A DNA stretch of 64,000 nt from Polyangiaceae bacterium (GTDB lineage Bacteria; Myxococcota_A; Polyangia; Polyangiales; Polyangiaceae): the NCBI GenBank assembly GCA_016719945.1, contig JADJYE010000033.1:62001-126000 (forward strand), read 5' to 3'. The notes under the pieces were generated by a model. The model saw only the letters and a program-made list of their open reading frames with translations. It was not told the DNA's origin and ran no database searches. This document shows positions 21,177 to 32,144 of this stretch, in pieces. The translations under genes and the position numbers were made by a program. Numbering within the stretch: position 1 is the stretch's first letter; each line of letters starts with the position of its first letter.

Positions 21177-22565
21177 CTAGCGCGTCTGCGTGACGACCTC
21201 GGACCGGTCCCAGTTGTAGACCGGCTCCGACTGTCCCAGGCCGTGTACGAACCGCGTCCCGCTCATGAGCACCAGCAACGCGATGTCCTTCCCGGAGGTG
21301 ATGGGAGCCAGATCTTGGCCGACTGCCTGCGAGAGCTGCTCCGTCGAGACGGTGCACGACACCGCTCGCGAGCCGGTACCCAACAAAAACCCGAAGAGCG
21401 GTTCGATCGCCTGCAGCTGAACGGTCTTGCCAGGCGCGAGGTGCTCCGCTGACGCACCGGTCCCGAACGAGCCTCGAAACTGCCCACAGGTCAGTGCGAG
21501 CTTGCTGTGGTTCGCGATGGTCGCCTGCGTGACCACGGCATTGAGCTCTTCCTTCCGATGCGCCGCATCGCCACCGCACGGCACCTCCTCGTCCACGCGA
21601 TTGAAGCATCGCTTCCTCGTGTACTCGCTGGAGGTCCACTTCACCTTCACCGCCTGAGCCGTCCACTCGTCCACCTTGCGGACGGCCTCCTTCAGGAGCG
21701 CCTTCCTCGCGAGCGCCGCACTTCGACGTTGCTCTCGTTCGGCTGCGTTCTGGTACAGAAACGCGTCGTACGCGGCGAGCCCCTCCACGCTGACGGCGAC
21801 CATCGCAGGCGCCGATCCGCCTCCGAGGGCCCGGAAGGAGAGGTGCTCGTTGTCGAGCTTCGGCTTCCAGCGGACGGCGGCAAGCGAGAATCGCGCGCGG
21901 CCGTCTTCGCCCGTCCTCGCCTTCACCTTCAGGTCTGGGTGGAACGCCGCAGTCATCTCGACGATGACGTTGTCGCCTGGCTCGACGTTGCACACCTCGG
22001 CCTCGCCGACCGGCGTCTCCCGGTCCTTCGTTACCGTTGTCTCGACCCCGTCCTTCGACTGCGCGATCGCTACGATCACCGGCACGGCTAGAGCAGCGCC
22101 GACGCCGATGAGCACCCCACCCATGGCCTGGGCCAATTGCGGGTCGCAGCTGGCCTCGTTCTCGGCGAACGCGCAGGGTGCGCTCACTCCGACAATGCCG
22201 GCGGCGAGCGAGGATCCAGCGGCCACGCCGCCGATGACGGTCCAGCTGAGCGCGCTCCCTTCGAGATGGCGCTCGATGTCCGTCGTTCGGATCATCGGCT
22301 GGTGCTCGACACGCTGACATCTCGTGATGCGACGCGCGCTCACGACGATCGAGCCGTCCTCATCCTCGGTCGCCGTCATCGCGAGCCGAGTGGACTCCTC
22401 CTCCGTGTGTCGGACGGGGCGCGACGAATCCGGCTCGACGCGGCTACTCCGCACCTCTCTCAGCGTGCATGACGTGGCGAGCGCGCAGACAACCGCCAAG
22501 AGCGGGTGGGGGACGCAAAAGTTGCGCCATGCTGCGCACGATATCGAATCGGTCCGTCGGTGCAA
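21177..22565 (-). CDS. Unknown lipoprotein
   Basis: About 462 residues from a TTG at 22565. The predicted signal ends in a lipobox ATSC (Cys ~33). The mature protein has two Gly/Ala-rich hydrophobic stretches (~80-105 and ~120-140, VIGGVAAGSSLAAGIVG and MGGVLIGVGAALAVPVIVAIA) and a mixed C-terminal domain with several cysteines. The reading frame continues upstream into the direct repeats, where it is clearly not protein-like, so the start is uncertain; GAGG lies ~11 bases before the chosen TTG. No family recognised. It lies between the two direct-repeat clusters. Confidence 0.7.
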   Translation of the reverse strand: MHRRTDSISCAAWRNFCVPHPLLAVVCALATSCTLREVRSSRVEPDSSRPVRHTEEESTRLAMTATEDEDGSIVVSARRITRCQRVEHQPMIRTTDIERHLEGSALSWTVIGGVAAGSSLAAGIVGVSAPCAFAENEASCDPQLAQAMGGVLIGVGAALAVPVIVAIAQSKDGVETTVTKDRETPVGEAEVCNVEPGDNVIVEMTAAFHPDLKVKARTGEDGRARFSLAAVRWKPKLDNEHLSFRALGGGSAPAMVAVSVEGLAAYDAFLYQNAAEREQRRSAALARKALLKEAVRKVDEWTAQAVKVKWTSSEYTRKRCFNRVDEEVPCGGDAAHRKEELNAVVTQATIANHSKLALTCGQFRGSFGTGASAEHLAPGKTVQLQAIEPLFGFLLGTGSRAVSCTVSTEQLSQAVGQDLAPITSGKDIALLVLMSGTRFVHGLGQSEPVYNWDRSEVVTQTR

Positions 22566-22634
22566 GAGTCGGCGCCTCGTGGTCCCTATGGGCGTGGCGG
22601 CGCTGATGAGCCGTCCCTCCACCACGCTGCTGCT

Positions 22635-22990
22635 GGCGACAGCGAGGGCACCCCTTGCCGCAAGGTCCCTCCTAGCTGTCGCCAGCGGAGCCGCGAACCG
22701 CCCGCAATACCCGCGAATCGCCGACATTTCGCGCTGGCATGGCCTCGACCCGCGGGTGTCGGCGACAGCGAAGCCACCCCTTGGCGCAAGGTCTCGCCTA
22801 GCCGTCGCTGGCCGAGCCACGAACCGCGCGCAAGCGCCCGCGATGCCCCCCGAATCGCCGCCATTTCGCGCTGGAACCGCCTCGACCCGGTGCTGCTGGC
22901 GACAGCGAGGGCACCCCTTGGCGCAAGGTCTCGCCTCGCTGTCGCCGCCGAGCATCCCGTCGAGCACGGCGCGCGGGCCAACCAGTCGGA
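22635..22990. repeat. Direct repeat copy B: three tandem hairpin units plus tail
   Basis: Units begin at 22635, 22761 and 22898 (spacings 126 and 137 bp). The first 167 bp equal 17900-18066 with two substitutions. In the third unit the outer stem is perfect: GGCGACAGCGAGG pairs with CCTCGCTGTCGCC, enclosing CCTTG-GCG-CAAGG. The tail (from ~22950) matches 19744-19800. The stretch 22566-22634 before the units shows nothing recognisable. Together this accounts for the 426-bp space between the two flanking genes. Confidence 0.9.
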
Positions 22991-22991
22991 G

Positions 22992-23549
22992 CTACTTCAC
23001 CCGCGCGCACGAGAGCTCGTTGTCGCCCGACGCCTCGAGCGTGCCTCCGAACCAATAGCGGTCCTCGCCGTCGCCCATCAGCGTGTGGGTGGTGGCGACG
23101 GCCTGGTGCTCGGGCGGCGGCGAGCACTCGGCGGGGGCCCACTTCCGCTCGACGCTCGTGACCTTGCCCGGCTCGAGCAGCTCGAGCTTGCCGTCGACGA
23201 CGCACGTGGTCGCGCCGTCTCCCATGGGGTAGCGGCGCACGAAGGACCCGTTCGCGCGGATCTCCCACGTCTCCGGCGCGGGATCGTCGGCCCAACGGCA
23301 TTTCCAGCTGCCCGCGACGGTCGCGAGGTCGGCGACGGGGCTCGCCGAGCCTCTCGGGGTCGCCTCGCCGGCGCCGGTGACGCGCGTCGTGGGGCCAGCT
23401 TGTGCCGGGGCGGCCGACGGCTTCGGGACCGAGGCTTCGACGGTCTCGGTGGGTGCCGCCGGTCTCGCCCGCGGAGGAGCGAGCTGCGCGGCCCCGCCGC
23501 AGGCGGCGAGCGAGAGCACCATCCAAGCCGAGACCGAACGAAGGATCAC
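22992..23549 (-). CDS. Small lipoprotein, lipocalin-like size
   Basis: A 185-residue predicted lipoprotein starting at GTG 23549 with lipobox LAAC (Cys ~16). A Pro/Ala/Thr-rich linker (~20-70) leads to a compact domain beginning VAGSWKCRW and ending in DRYWFGGTLEASGDNELSC, a pattern reminiscent of small beta-barrels (GxW near the start, as in lipocalins), but no family can be assigned. The frame is open upstream through the hairpin repeat, which I exclude. Its stop abuts the tail of direct repeat B. Confidence 0.68.
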   Translation of the reverse strand: MILRSVSAWMVLSLAACGGAAQLAPPRARPAAPTETVEASVPKPSAAPAQAGPTTRVTGAGEATPRGSASPVADLATVAGSWKCRWADDPAPETWEIRANGSFVRRYPMGDGATTCVVDGKLELLEPGKVTSVERKWAPAECSPPPEHQAVATTHTLMGDGEDRYWFGGTLEASGDNELSCARVK

Positions 23550-23610
23550 CGCGCGATGGTGCGGCGCTGCCCAGGGCAGGGTCAAGCGGGCCGGCCCCCA
23601 ACGCCCCCTT

Positions 23611-23662
23611 CGAAAGCGCCGCAGGGTGCCGGGCCTGTCGGCCGCTGGCACCCTGCAACGCA
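23611..23662. repeat. Hairpin repeat with perfect 10-bp stem
   Basis: GCAGGGTGCC (23621-23630) pairs exactly with GGCACCCTGC (23647-23656), 16-nt loop. The block from CGAAAGCGCC to CTGCAACGCAGC is related to 21074-21126. It sits between the stop of fadA and the start of the small lipoprotein, both on the minus strand, so it may terminate the fad operon transcript. There is no T-run. Confidence 0.6.
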
Positions 23663-23678
23663 GCACGCCGAGCCCGCT

Positions 23679-24845
23679 CTACTTCGCGAGCTCGAGCAGG
23701 CCCGCGGCGCCCATGCCGCCGCCGATGCACATGCTCACGATGGCGTAGCGACCGCCGCGCTTCTTCAGCTCGTGCAGCGCCGTCGCGACGAGCTTCGCGC
23801 CGGTGCACCCGAGCGGGTGGCCGAGGGCGATCGCCCCGCCGTTCACGTTCAGCTTCTCCTCCGGGAGGCCGAGCTTCTTCTGCACGTAGACCGACTGGCT
23901 CGCGAAGGCCTCGTTGATCTCGAACAGATCGATGTCCTTCACCGACAGGCCGGTCTTGGCGAACAGCTTCTCGATGGCCGGCGCCGGACCGATGCCCATG
24001 ATCGCGGGGTCGACGCCCACCGTGACGAACCTGCGGAAGTAGCCGAGCCGCGGGAGCTTCAGCTCCTCGGCGCGCTTCGCCGAGGCGACGAGCACCGCCG
24101 CGGCGCCGTCGGAGAGCGGCGACGAGTTGCCCGGGGTGACCGAGCCCTTCGTCGAGAAGGCCGGCTTCAGCGCCGCGAGGCCCTCGAGGGTCGTCTCGGC
24201 GCGCGGCAGCTCGTCGATCTTGAGCTCGCTGACGACGCGCTGGTTGCCCGAAAAGCGCAGCGCGCTCACGGGGACGATCTCCTCCGCGAAGCGGTTCGCC
24301 TTCTGCGCGGCCGCAGCCTTCTGCTGGCTCTTGTAGGCGAACTCGTCCTGCTCCTTGCGGGAGATCTCGAACCTGTTCGCGACGTTCTCCGCGGTGATGC
24401 CCATCGGCGTGTAGACCGACGCAGCCCGCTCCATCGCCTCGGGCGAGGCCGAGAGCTTGTTGCCGGTCATCGGCACCATGCTCATCGACTCGACGCCGCC
24501 CGCGATGACCAGGTCGTTCGACCCGATGGCGAGCGCCCCCGCCGCCAGCGCGACGGCCTGAAGGCCGCTCGAGCAGAAGCGGTTGATGGTCATCGCGCTC
24601 GTCTCCTGGGGCAGCCCGCCCAGGAAGCCAGCGACGCGCGCGATGTTGAGGCCCTGCTCACCCTCGGGCATCGCGCAGCCGAGCACCAGATCCTCGACGT
24701 GCTCCGGCTTCACGCCCGGGTTGCGAGCCAGTAGCCCGCGGATGACCTCACCCGCGAGCTCGTCCGGCCGGCGCTGCGCCAGAGAGCCCTTGATGGCCCG
24801 GCCTACGGCCGAGCGAACCGCATCGACAATGACGACGTCTTGCAT
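23679..24845 (-). CDS. fadA: Acetyl-CoA acyltransferase (thiolase)
   Basis: A 388-residue thiolase. The nucleophile is Cys91 in NRFCSSGLQ; the C-terminal GHPLGCTGAK (His) and CIGGGMG (second Cys) complete the active site, and NEAFA is present. It performs the last step of the beta-oxidation spiral, releasing acetyl-CoA. ATG 24845 is preceded by GGAG; the frame runs further upstream into fadN, which is excluded. It follows fadN by 14 bp on the same strand, the fadN-fadA arrangement known from Bacillus and found in many bacteria. No fadE is adjacent. Confidence 0.95.
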   Translation of the reverse strand: MQDVVIVDAVRSAVGRAIKGSLAQRRPDELAGEVIRGLLARNPGVKPEHVEDLVLGCAMPEGEQGLNIARVAGFLGGLPQETSAMTINRFCSSGLQAVALAAGALAIGSNDLVIAGGVESMSMVPMTGNKLSASPEAMERAASVYTPMGITAENVANRFEISRKEQDEFAYKSQQKAAAAQKANRFAEEIVPVSALRFSGNQRVVSELKIDELPRAETTLEGLAALKPAFSTKGSVTPGNSSPLSDGAAAVLVASAKRAEELKLPRLGYFRRFVTVGVDPAIMGIGPAPAIEKLFAKTGLSVKDIDLFEINEAFASQSVYVQKKLGLPEEKLNVNGGAIALGHPLGCTGAKLVATALHELKKRGGRYAIVSMCIGGGMGAAGLLELAK

Positions 24846-24859
24846 GGTCTTTCTCCGGC

Positions 24860-27229
<2,370 letters not shown>

Positions 27230-27386
27230 GCTGGAGGCTCCTTTGATCGCTCGGACCCTAGCGCAGGCGCAGGGGCCCAGCTACCGCGTCCGAGCAGGAT
27301 GACCCTGCACGGATGCAGGGGGCTCGGGGCCGCACGCCGAGCGGAGGCTAACGGCGCGCGGGCTGCTGTATGTAGACTGGCGCTCC

Positions 27387-27974
27387 GTGGGTCGCCTCGA
27401 GGAGCTCGCGCAGCATCCGGTGCCGGGGGTACGGGTCGACCTCGCGCCGGCGAGGGCTGGCTCGTATCGCGCGCCAGGCGGTCCGCCCAGCTTGGAGATC
27501 CGTCTGCGCTGGCTCGACCGCCTCGAGTGGAGCGACGTCTGGGTGCCTGGGATCCTCGCTCTCTTCACGGCGTTGGGTGTCTACTCCCTGGTCGAGGGCG
27601 ACCCCGCGCTCGGCGTGATGCTGCTGGTCCTCATGGGGCTGCCGTGCGCGGCGATGCTGCTGGCGCTCGTGCGTACGTTGTTCAATGCCACCGTCGTGGA
27701 GCTGACGGAGACCGCGCTCGCGTGGACGGATCGGCCCATTGCTCTGCGCAGGCGCGTCCGCGTGCAGCGTGAGGGCGTTCGACGCGTGTGGGCGGTCACG
27801 GACCGATTGCGCGGCGCGAAGGGTCGCGTCTCCTACCGACACTACGTGTGGGTGCAGGTCGAGGGTGAAGCGCCGGTCCTGCTCGCACCCATGCTGCCAA
27901 ACGGCAAGATGGCGGAGCACCTCGCGGCGCTGCTCTGTGCAGCGCTCGACCTGCCCGAGGAGGCCAAGCGCTGA
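27387..27974 (+). CDS. Two-helix membrane protein
   Basis: A 195-residue protein with two adjacent hydrophobic segments (~52-70 and ~73-95), then a ~95-residue basic cytoplasmic-type domain (RVRVQREGVRRVW, VSYRHYVWVQVEGEAPVLL). The fold of the last part suggests a PH-like beta domain as in small YdbS/DUF-type membrane proteins, but the match is weak. Start GTG 27387. It converges on the GMC oxidoreductase with 14 bp between stops. Confidence 0.72.
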   Translation: MGRLEELAQHPVPGVRVDLAPARAGSYRAPGGPPSLEIRLRWLDRLEWSDVWVPGILALFTALGVYSLVEGDPALGVMLLVLMGLPCAAMLLALVRTLFNATVVELTETALAWTDRPIALRRRVRVQREGVRRVWAVTDRLRGAKGRVSYRHYVWVQVEGEAPVLLAPMLPNGKMAEHLAALLCAALDLPEEAKR

Positions 27975-27988
27975 GCGGGGAAGGCCGA

Positions 27989-30436
27989 TCAGCTGGGCAC
28001 CTTCGCCGGCGGCGCCGCGAGCTCGGGCTCCGCGGCCCGCCCGAGCTTGAAGCTCGCCAGCCATGGCGCCAGGTCTCGCATCGCGAAGGTCAGGACGCCT
28101 GTCCCGAGCAGCACGCCGCACCGCCGGACCTCGGTGTAGAGGGTGGTCATGCCCCGGAGCCCCGCGAGCAGGCCCGCGTGCTTCTCCCCGTGCAGGGTGC
28201 ACTCGTTGCCGGCGTCGTCGCTGAAGAACAGATCGTAGACGAGGGTGCCCCTGCGCTTGGCGGGCCGCATCACGAGCGTGCCCTCGGCCTGGCGCTTGCT
28301 CGCGACGCCCGCGAGCGTCAGCTCCCCCTCGAGCCGCAGGGTCCCGCCGCCCGCGCGCAGCGCCTCGAGCAGACCCGTCGCGCCGATCGCGCGGACGGTG
28401 AACGACGTGTCTGCGCAGCCGCCGCCCTCGGCGGGCTCCAGCGCGATCATCCCGCTCATGGTCTCGGCGAACTCGACGTGCGAACCAGCCCGCTGCTCGA
28501 GCTTGGGCCGCGCGCCGCCCTCGATCCGCCGCTCCACGAACGCGGCGGCGCGCTCGCTCAGCGCCATGATCGTCAGCTGCGGGTTCACGCCGAGCGGCCC
28601 CGGGACCGCCGAGCCGTCGCACACGAACAGCCCGGGCAGGTCCCAGCTCTCTTGCGTGGGGCCGATGACCGACGTCTTGGCGGAGGCCCCCATCCGGCAG
28701 CTGCCGAGCGGGTGATACGCGCTCAGATCGATGTGGTGCGCGCGGACGCGACCCGGTCCGTCGGTCTCGAGGCGCTGAACGTCTGCCAGGTCGCGTAGCT
28801 CGCCCCAGCCCTGGAGCGCTGGGTACACGGTGCGCGCGCCCGCGGCGAAGTAGATGCGCGCGAGCAGGCCGAACGCCTTCACCATCCGCGTCACGTCCTG
28901 ATCGTTGAGGACGTAGGTCATGAACGGGCGCCCGTCGGGGCCGAGGACGACGCGCCCGCGTGAGGTGTCGGCGACCATGAAGCCGAAGCACGCGAGCTCG
29001 TCGAGCCGCTCGACCAGCTCGGTCCAGTGTCGGCCGAACTGACCCATGGTGGCGGCGGCGAGCGAGACGGGGACGAACGCGCCCTCGAACTGGATGCCCT
29101 GATCGGCGAACTCTTCGACGCCGTACCCCTGAGGGATCTCGTCGAAGCCACGGATGGGCTCGTCGAACGCGGCCCAGGCGTAGCTCGCCGGGTGCAACGT
29201 GAGGTGCCGCCCGACCTGCCCCGAGCCGTTCGCGAGGCCCTGGCGCAGCAGGAGCGACGGCGTGTGCATCGTCCCCGCCGCGAGCACCACGGCGCGCGCA
29301 CGGACCGTGAGCGTCCGCGCGTGTCCGTTGGTGCCGCCGACCCGCGCGACGACGCCGACGGCGCGCCCGCCCTCGACCAGGATGTTGGTGACGGTCGCGC
29401 CCGTGTAGAGCATCGCGCCGAGCTCGAGCGCCTGCGGCACGTAGCTCACGTTCGTCGAGCGCTTCGCGTCGGTCGGGCACCCGAAGACGCACACCCCTTG
29501 CCCGTCGCAGCCAGGCGCGTTGCGCATGAGCGGGCCGTGACGCCAGCCGAGCGCCTCTGCGCCGCGCGCGATGACGCGAGCGCATCCGCCCAGCGTCTCG
29601 GGCCTCGCTCGCTCGACCTCGAGCGTCGACTCGACCTTCTCGAAGTACGGATCGAGCGAGCCGGGTCCGAGGTCGTGCAGACCGAGGTCGAGCTGCCACC
29701 GGCGCATCGTCTGCTCGGGGACGCGGTAACACGTCCCCGAGTTGATGGTGGTCGAGCCGCCGACTCCGCGGCCTATCGGCACCAGGATCGCCGAGTTGCC
29801 GACCGCGCCGGTAATGCCGCCGTTCCAGTAGAGCTTCTGCTGCAGCTCCAGCGGCTTGCCGGCGAAGTCGGCGCGCGTGAAGTGCTCGCCGGCCTCGAGC
29901 ATGACGACGGCGTGCCCGCGCGCGGCGAGCGCCTTCGCCACGGGCGGTCCACCTGCGCCGGTGCCGACCACCACGCAGTCCACCTCGAGGGTCTCGTCGT
30001 GCGAGATCGAGCGGCCGTCGACGATGCGCGCGTCCCAGCGCTGAGGCTCGCGTGCCGGCGGCACCTCCCTGCCGTCGTGTGTGCCGAGCTTCGACGCCAG
30101 ATCGCTCGCCTGCACCTGCACCATCTTCATCGGCATGGTGATCGCGCGCACGAACCAGGCGGTCGCTTCGTTGCCTGCGAGGCGCTCGAGGAGCCCGTCG
30201 CGCTCGCTGGTCGGGAGCTCGGTCAGCCTGCGGCGGCTCGCGGCGAAGGCCGCCGCGTCGAGCGCCCAGAGCAGCCCGCGGTAGGCCCGGAGCCCCGAGG
30301 GACCATAGCTGCCTACGAGCCGCTCGACCTTCTCGACGGTCTCGAGGCTCGGCCTCGGGAGGTGCCGCCCGGCCGGCGTCGCGACCTCGGCGATGCTGAG
30401 GAGGAGCTCGCGTTCCGACTGTGAGAAGTAGGGCAT
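27989..30436 (-). CDS. GMC-family flavin oxidoreductase
   Basis: An 815-residue glucose-methanol-choline oxidoreductase. FAD-binding VVVGTGAGGPPVAKAL (~155-170), GRGVGGSTTINSGT, a Cys-rich loop GCDGQGVCVFGCPTDAK and the C-terminal active-site segment YHPLGSCRMG with its catalytic His, then GPLGVNPQLTIMALSERAA. It resembles long-chain alcohol or cholesterol oxidase-like members. A ~120-residue N-terminal helical extension and a ~145-residue C-terminal beta-rich domain (from ~670) are additional to the core; the latter may be a cholesterol-oxidase-like or lipid-binding domain. No signal peptide. Divergent from the lipocalin gene at 30491, sharing a palindrome. Confidence 0.92.
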   Translation of the reverse strand: MPYFSQSERELLLSIAEVATPAGRHLPRPSLETVEKVERLVGSYGPSGLRAYRGLLWALDAAAFAASRRRLTELPTSERDGLLERLAGNEATAWFVRAITMPMKMVQVQASDLASKLGTHDGREVPPAREPQRWDARIVDGRSISHDETLEVDCVVVGTGAGGPPVAKALAARGHAVVMLEAGEHFTRADFAGKPLELQQKLYWNGGITGAVGNSAILVPIGRGVGGSTTINSGTCYRVPEQTMRRWQLDLGLHDLGPGSLDPYFEKVESTLEVERARPETLGGCARVIARGAEALGWRHGPLMRNAPGCDGQGVCVFGCPTDAKRSTNVSYVPQALELGAMLYTGATVTNILVEGGRAVGVVARVGGTNGHARTLTVRARAVVLAAGTMHTPSLLLRQGLANGSGQVGRHLTLHPASYAWAAFDEPIRGFDEIPQGYGVEEFADQGIQFEGAFVPVSLAAATMGQFGRHWTELVERLDELACFGFMVADTSRGRVVLGPDGRPFMTYVLNDQDVTRMVKAFGLLARIYFAAGARTVYPALQGWGELRDLADVQRLETDGPGRVRAHHIDLSAYHPLGSCRMGASAKTSVIGPTQESWDLPGLFVCDGSAVPGPLGVNPQLTIMALSERAAAFVERRIEGGARPKLEQRAGSHVEFAETMSGMIALEPAEGGGCADTSFTVRAIGATGLLEALRAGGGTLRLEGELTLAGVASKRQAEGTLVMRPAKRRGTLVYDLFFSDDAGNECTLHGEKHAGLLAGLRGMTTLYTEVRRCGVLLGTGVLTFAMRDLAPWLASFKLGRAAEPELAAPPAKVPS

Positions 30437-30446
30437 GGTCTCTCCG

Positions 30447-30460
30447 TGACTATCTAGTCA
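30447..30460. promoter_or_regulatory. 14-bp palindrome in divergent promoter (TetR-like operator)
   Basis: TGACTATCTAGTCA, arms TGACTA and TAGTCA, lies midway in the 54-bp space between two divergent starts (30436 and 30491). It is the right size and spacing for a TetR-family dimer site, and could control both genes. No TetR gene is in the window, so the regulator would act in trans. Confidence 0.6.
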
Positions 30461-30490
30461 TGTTTCTCCAGGCCTGCTAGGTTGTCAACC

Positions 30491-31504
30491 ATGGCTGACG
30501 AGGGCGAGCGAAAGAGCTGGAACGCGGCGCGCTGGGCGGCGGGCGACCCGCGCGGTCACTACGAGAGCTGGTTCTGCCGTGCCAATCACCCCACGCGGCC
30601 GCTCGCCTTCTGGATTCGCTACACGATCTTCTCCCCGAAGGGCCGGCCCGGCGACGCGATCGGCGAGCTGTGGGCCATCGCGTTCGACGGTGAGAAGAGG
30701 CGCGTCGTCGCCGTCAAGGAAGAGCATCCGATCCGCGCGTGCACGTTCGCGAAGGGCGAGCTCTCGGCGAGGATCGGCGAGGCCACCTTGGATCAAGAGT
30801 CGCTGGTCGGGAGCGCCGCGTGCGGCGGGCACCGCCTCGCGTGGCAGCTCGGCTTCACGTCGCCCTGCCGCCCGCTGCTGCTCTTGGCCGAGCCGCTCTA
30901 CGTCGCCGCGTTCCCCAAGGCGAAGGCCCTCGTCGGCTCGCCGCTCGCTGCGTTCACCGGCTCGCTCACCGTCGACGACGAGGTTTGGGAGCTCGACGGC
31001 TGGGTCGGCAGCCAGAATCACAACTGGGGCGAGCGGCACACGACCCGGTACGCCTGGGGCCAGGTGGCTGGGTTCGACGACGCGCCAGAGGCCTTCCTCG
31101 AGGTCGCGACGGGCCAGGTGCAGCTCGGTCCGTTCCCCACGCCGCGCATGACGCCGCTCGTGCTGCGCCTGGGCGACGAAGAGCTCGCCTTCAACACCCT
31201 CGCCCGCGGGCTCCTCGCTCGCGGGAGCTACGATCTATTCCACTGGCGCTTCGAGACGAAGGACGACCACGCCGAGGTGAGCGGGACGATCGCCGCCGCC
31301 GCGAGCGACTTCGTCGGGCTCACCTATTACGACCCGCCGGGAGGCTCGCGTACGTGTCTCAACAGCAAGATCGCGCGCTGTGATCTGACGGTGCGCCGCA
31401 AGGGCAAGCCACCGCTCGTGCTGTCGACGAGGCACCGTGCGGCGTTCGAGATCCTGACGACGGCGACCGACCACGGCGTCCCGATCCTCGACCCCAAGCG
31501 CTGA
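30491..31504 (+). CDS. AttH/CrtC-like lipocalin-domain protein
   Basis: A 337-residue protein rich in beta strands with the conserved GSQNHNWGERHTTRYAWGQV segment (~176-195), the hallmark of the AttH/CrtC group (carotenoid hydratase-like and tocopherol cyclase-like lipocalins). The N-terminal HYESWFCRANHPTRPLAFWIRYT is the matching first barrel strand. Members bind or transform long hydrophobic lipids. ATG 30491 is preferred to the in-frame TTG 9 bp upstream. Its divergent partner is a GMC oxidoreductase, suggesting a joint role in a lipid or terpenoid conversion; that link is inference. No signal peptide seen. Confidence 0.85.
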   Translation: MADEGERKSWNAARWAAGDPRGHYESWFCRANHPTRPLAFWIRYTIFSPKGRPGDAIGELWAIAFDGEKRRVVAVKEEHPIRACTFAKGELSARIGEATLDQESLVGSAACGGHRLAWQLGFTSPCRPLLLLAEPLYVAAFPKAKALVGSPLAAFTGSLTVDDEVWELDGWVGSQNHNWGERHTTRYAWGQVAGFDDAPEAFLEVATGQVQLGPFPTPRMTPLVLRLGDEELAFNTLARGLLARGSYDLFHWRFETKDDHAEVSGTIAAAASDFVGLTYYDPPGGSRTCLNSKIARCDLTVRRKGKPPLVLSTRHRAAFEILTTATDHGVPILDPKR

Positions 31505-31562
31505 CCGGGCAAAGAGGTCCGCACCTGGACGCGTCCGACGCGCTGGGTGCTAGATTGATGAC

Positions 31563-32144
31563 GTGGCCGACCCTGCGCGGAGGCGAGCGACCTACGACGA
31601 CGTCCTCCTCGCGTCGCCGCTCCAGGTGGCCGAGGTGATCGACGGCGAGCTGCGGCTCTCGCCGCGTCCGGCGAAGCTGCATACGTTCGCTGCCTCGGCG
31701 CTCGGTGGGGAGCTCTTCGCGCCCTTCAGGCGGGGACGTGGGGGACCGGGCGGGTGGATCCTGCTCGACGAGCCCGAGCTCCACCTCCGCGACGACATCG
31801 TCGTCCCGGACCTCGCCGGCTGGCGGGCCGAGCGCATCGGGGTGATGACCGACGACGAGCCCTACTTCACCTTGGCCCCCGACTGGGTGTGCGAGGTCCT
31901 CTCGCGCTCGACCGCGAAGAGCGACCGCGCGCAGAAGCTCCCCATCTATGCGCGTGAGCGCGTTCCGTACGTCTGGTTCCTCGACCCGATCGTGCGCACG
32001 CTCGAGGTCTTCGAGCTCGATGGCGCCACCTATCGCCTGCTCGGCGTTCATCGCGATGAGGAGCGCGTGCGCGCGAGGCCGTTCGATGCCTTCGAGCTCG
32101 AGCTCGGCGTCCTGTGGGCTGGAGTCGAGCTCGATCGGCCTTGA
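31563..32144 (+). CDS. Uma2-family (DUF820) nuclease-like protein
   Basis: A 193-residue Uma2/DUF820 protein, PD-(D/E)XK nuclease fold. It has the usual opening ATYDDVLLASPLQVAEVIDGELRLSP, the metal-binding VVPDLAGW (Asp ~83), EVLSRST (Glu ~106) followed by DRAQKLPIYARERVPYVWFLDP with the catalytic Lys. Such genes are abundant and often mobile; the biological role is unsettled. GTG start at 31563. The stop overlaps the TTG start of the metallophosphatase (TTGA). Confidence 0.9.
   Translation: MADPARRRATYDDVLLASPLQVAEVIDGELRLSPRPAKLHTFAASALGGELFAPFRRGRGGPGGWILLDEPELHLRDDIVVPDLAGWRAERIGVMTDDEPYFTLAPDWVCEVLSRSTAKSDRAQKLPIYARERVPYVWFLDPIVRTLEVFELDGATYRLLGVHRDEERVRARPFDAFELELGVLWAGVELDRP

Noticed and set aside
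22566..22967. Upstream extension of the 21177-22565 lipoprotein gene
   Set aside because: Extension lies in the direct repeats and has no protein-like pattern; a lipobox signal begins at 22565.
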